DNA from: Ga0077527 sp964606765
GTDB lineage: Bacteria > Pseudomonadota > Gammaproteobacteria > Burkholderiales > SG8-41
Length of the DNA stretch: 33,623 nt
Direction: 5' to 3'
Assembly (NCBI GenBank): GCA_964606765.1
Contig: CAZSIR010000012.1
Location: forward strand, 1 to 33,623
Of the stretch, positions 31,597 to 33,623 are shown in pieces (the first letter of the stretch is position 1; each line of letters opens with the position of its first letter). A program made the translations under genes and the position numbers. Below the pieces are notes generated by a model that was not told the origin of the DNA, made no database searches, and saw only the letters and a program-made list of their open reading frames with translations.

Positions 31597-31666
31597 AAGC
31601 CACGGTTAACTTCTGCTGATGCGCTGCTAAAGCGCTTCACTTGATTTTTTGCAGGGGAATTTCACC

Positions 31667-32656
31667 GTGTCAGCCTGTTCCGGTATCACCCGATTGCACC
31701 TGGGCGCCTGCTGCATGGGCGCTTTTTTCGCGGTTCAACCGGCCCATGCCGCGAACATCGCGTTTCCCGAGAAACCGGTGCGCATGGTGGTGCCGCTGGC
31801 CCCGGGCGGCGGCAGTGATATCGTGGCGCGGATTGCAGCGCAGGCACTGACCGACGCCTGGGGACAGACGGTCATCATCGACAACCGGCCGGGAGCCGGC
31901 GGTTCCATCGGCACCGCGATTGTCGCCAAGGCGCCTGCCGACGGTTATACCTCGCTGGTATCGAGCTCAACCATGGCGATCGGACCCGCGCTGTTCAAGA
32001 ATATCGGTTACGACGTGCTGAAGGATCTGGTGCCGGTGACCATGATTGCCGACCAGCCGAGCATCATCGCGGTGAATCCGAAAGTACCTGCAAAGACCTT
32101 GCCGGAACTGATTGCCCTGTTCAGGAAGGAGCCGGGCAAATACGCTTTTGGTTCGGCCGGCAACGGCACCGCCAGCCATCTGGCGAATGAACTGTTCAAG
32201 CTGTCGGCCAAAGTCGACACCATCCATGTGCCGTACAAGAGCGCCGGCCTTGCCAGCACCGGCCTGCTGAGCGGTGAAATCCAGTACATGGTGACCAACA
32301 TGGCGACGGCCCTGCCGCTGGTCAATTCGGGCCGGCTGCTGGGAGTCGCGGTCACCAGCCGGCAACGCATGAATACCGTGCCCAATATGCCGACCGTGAG
32401 CGAGGCTGGCGTGCCCGGCTTTGAATACACCACCTGGTACGGCATGCTGGTGCCCGCCCGCACGCCGGCCGCGATCGTGGCGCGCGTACAGGACGACCTT
32501 GAAAAGCAGGCGCGTGATCCGCGTGTCGCCGAGCGGTTTTCCGCGCAGGGGCTGACGGTGCATGCTTCGGAGCCTGCCGATTTCGGCAAATTCCTTTCTG
32601 CGGAAGTGTCGCGCTGGCAGCAGGTGGTCAACGCCTCGGGCATTCAGAAGCAGTAA
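31667..32656 (+). CDS. Bug/TctC-family periplasmic solute-binding protein (7 of 7)
   Basis: The start is set at GTG 31667 because AGGGGA lies nine bases upstream; a TTG at 31649 is less likely. The 329-residue product has a long signal peptide ending VQPAHA-A (residue 28). FPEKPVRMVVPLAPGGGSD is loop 1; DNRPGAGGSIGTAIV and PYKSAGLASTGLLSGE follow. The second pocket motif differs from the PYKGGGPA form in Bug 1-3. It is a single gene with a 234-bp upstream region holding a Pho-box-like array. Confidence 0.92.
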   Translation: MSACSGITRLHLGACCMGAFFAVQPAHAANIAFPEKPVRMVVPLAPGGGSDIVARIAAQALTDAWGQTVIIDNRPGAGGSIGTAIVAKAPADGYTSLVSSSTMAIGPALFKNIGYDVLKDLVPVTMIADQPSIIAVNPKVPAKTLPELIALFRKEPGKYAFGSAGNGTASHLANELFKLSAKVDTIHVPYKSAGLASTGLLSGEIQYMVTNMATALPLVNSGRLLGVAVTSRQRMNTVPNMPTVSEAGVPGFEYTTWYGMLVPARTPAAIVARVQDDLEKQARDPRVAERFSAQGLTVHASEPADFGKFLSAEVSRWQQVVNASGIQKQ

Positions 32657-32676
32657 TCCAGTTTCAGCCGTTTTAC

Positions 32677-32721
32677 GCGCGCCGCGCCGCCTCACCCTCC
32701 ACCTCTCTTTGCGCGGCGCGC
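32677..32721 (+). terminator. Possible terminator hairpin after Bug gene 7
   Basis: GCGCGCCGCG (32677-32686) and CGCGGCGCGC (32712-32721) are perfect 10-bp inverse arms with a 25-base loop, followed by TTCTTTGTT. The loop is long and the T-run is broken. Confidence 0.45.
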
Positions 32722-32772
32722 TTCTTTGTTCCACATGCTGTGAGCGGGCGCCGGACATGCGCAGCCTCCGGC

Positions 32773-32814
32773 TTGTAAGCCCCGGGTTGCTTGGCTAGAC
32801 TCGGGCACTGCCCG
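32773..32814 (+). promoter_or_regulatory. Promoter with palindromic operator upstream of the Gfo/Idh gene
   Basis: TTGTAA (32773-32778), a 17-bp spacer and TAGACT (32796-32801) form a plausible sigma-70 promoter. Directly after the -10 is CGGGCA-C-TGCCCG (32802-32814), a 6-bp inverted repeat with one central base that covers the predicted transcription start. A bound repressor there would block initiation. Confidence 0.4.
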
Positions 32815-32875
32815 GGAGCTTGCTTCGCGGGCGAAAACCGCAAAACAAGCTGCGCCACGCAGGCCTCGAGTTGAC

Positions 32876-33623
32876 GTGGCCGGATCAGGAATTCCGGAGG
32901 GGACCATCGAACGCAAAGCACTGGGTCTGGCCGTCATCGGTTCGGGCCGCATCGGCGGGCTGCGGGCGCAGCTGGCCGCGGGACATCCTGCAGTAAACTT
33001 TATCGCCGTATCAGACCAGGATCCGAAAAAAGCGGCGGCGCTGGCGCAGAAAGTCGGCGCGGCCGCGCACTCCGCCGACAACGACGCCATCATCGCGCAC
33101 CCGGAAGTCAACGCGGTCATCGTGTCGACCAGCGAAGGCGAGCACCTTGCCCCGATCCTGAAGGCGCTCGAACTCGGCAAGCCGGTGCTGGTGGAAAAAC
33201 CGATTGCGCTGTCACTGGCCGACGCCGACCGCGTGATCCAGACCATCGAGAAGTCCGGCGTCTCCGTGCATGTCGGTTACAGCCGGCGCTACAAGGAGCG
33301 TTACCAGATTGCCAAGGAGCAGATCGTTCAGGGCCGCATCGGCCGCATGACCGGCGGTGCTGCGCGGGTGTTCAATTCGCGTTCGCAGGCGCTGGGCATG
33401 CTGCAGCGCAATCCGCATGCCACGCCGGTGGTCGATGCACTGACTTATTACGTCGATTTGATGAACTGGTTCCATCAGGGCAACCGGCTTGTGGAGGTGT
33501 ATGCGCGCGGGCAGAAGGGCGTATTGAGGGACGCGGGTTATCCCGAGGTCGAGGACATCAGTTACGCCATCCTGACCTATGCCGACGGCGCGGTGATCAA
33601 CCTCGGCATCAGTTATGCGCTGC
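32876..33623 (+). CDS. Gfo/Idh/MocA-family oxidoreductase, N-terminal part
   Basis: The gene is open at the window end; about 249 codons are visible. The N-terminal Rossmann domain has LGLAVIGSGRIGGLRA (GxGxxG), then VSDQDPKKAAALAQKVG, NAVIVSTSEGEHL, and VEKPIAL with the conserved Lys of EKP. The GYSRRY segment follows the cofactor domain, as in inositol 2-dehydrogenase-like enzymes. Members oxidise or reduce sugars, cyclitols and related alcohols with NAD(P). The start is uncertain. GTG 32876 is the first ordinary start codon but has no Shine-Dalgarno. A perfect GGAGG (32896-32900) lies five bases before ATC 32906, from where the peptide would read MERKALGLAVIGSG. It is preceded by a promoter and a palindrome. 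Confidence 0.85.
   Translation, partial: MAGSGIPEGTIERKALGLAVIGSGRIGGLRAQLAAGHPAVNFIAVSDQDPKKAAALAQKVGAAAHSADNDAIIAHPEVNAVIVSTSEGEHLAPILKALELGKPVLVEKPIALSLADADRVIQTIEKSGVSVHVGYSRRYKERYQIAKEQIVQGRIGRMTGGAARVFNSRSQALGMLQRNPHATPVVDALTYYVDLMNWFHQGNRLVEVYARGQKGVLRDAGYPEVEDISYAILTYADGAVINLGISYAL

Noticed and set aside
1..33623. CRISPR array, phage, transposon or integron
   Set aside because: No regularly spaced direct repeats, transposase, integrase, attachment site or phage structural gene was seen; the tRNA-Thr has no adjacent integrase and no downstream duplicate of its 3' end.

Overview
The window is a GC-rich stretch of a betaproteobacterial chromosome, most likely from an uncultured or little-studied Burkholderiales-like bacterium. 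The main reasons are seven periplasmic Bug/TctC-type binding proteins (a family expanded in Burkholderiales), the ribF-ileS-lspA-ispH order, a minor-pilin operon with pilY1, and a tRNA-Thr(CGT). An exact 100-N scaffold gap shows that it comes from a draft assembly.

Layout. (1) Positions 1-4425, plus strand: a housekeeping block with the 3' end of ribF, then ileS, lspA and ispH. (2) Positions 12224-4433, minus strand: a type IV pilus accessory operon, pilE, fimT, pilV, pilW, pilX and pilY1, followed by a TonB-like gene. A CRP/Vfr-like inverted repeat lies upstream of it. (3) Positions 12416-13077, plus strand: a Fur-family regulator with an inverted repeat between its putative -35 and -10, then tRNA-Thr(CGT) and a strong terminator. 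(4) Positions 13186-17744: an atypical SDR, a DegP/HtrA-like PDZ protein whose three catalytic residues are all replaced (broken in the raw sequence by the scaffold gap), a small lipoprotein, an acyl-CoA dehydrogenase lacking the usual catalytic Glu, and a class II aldolase-like protein. (5) Positions 17922-33623: a catabolic accessory region. The seven Bug genes are interleaved with an alpha/beta hydrolase, a flavin reductase-like protein, PrpD, a RidA-like protein, an SMP-30/gluconolactonase, an acyl-CoA ligase, an N-formylglutamate amidohydrolase-like protein and the start of a Gfo/Idh/MocA oxidoreductase.

How the parts may work together. The pilus operon supplies the minor-pilin priming complex and the PilY1 tip protein. 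The right half looks like a set of small carboxylate-utilisation modules, in which a high-affinity periplasmic receptor sits next to hydrolase, CoA-ligase, dehydratase or dehydrogenase genes. No tctA/tctB membrane permease genes are present, so the receptors must use transporters encoded elsewhere or act as sensors. The substrates cannot be read from the sequence.

The most unusual items are the catalytically dead HtrA-like protein and its artefactual gap, the density of orphan Bug receptors, several unreported-looking regulatory patterns (a Pho-box-like triple repeat, a tandem 14-bp repeat, DnaA-box-like 9-mers in an AT-rich leader, and a palindrome over a predicted transcription start), and a recurring AT-rich intergenic motif. 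No CRISPR array, transposase, integrase, phage gene or rRNA was found. No gene-free stretch exceeds about 300 bases.
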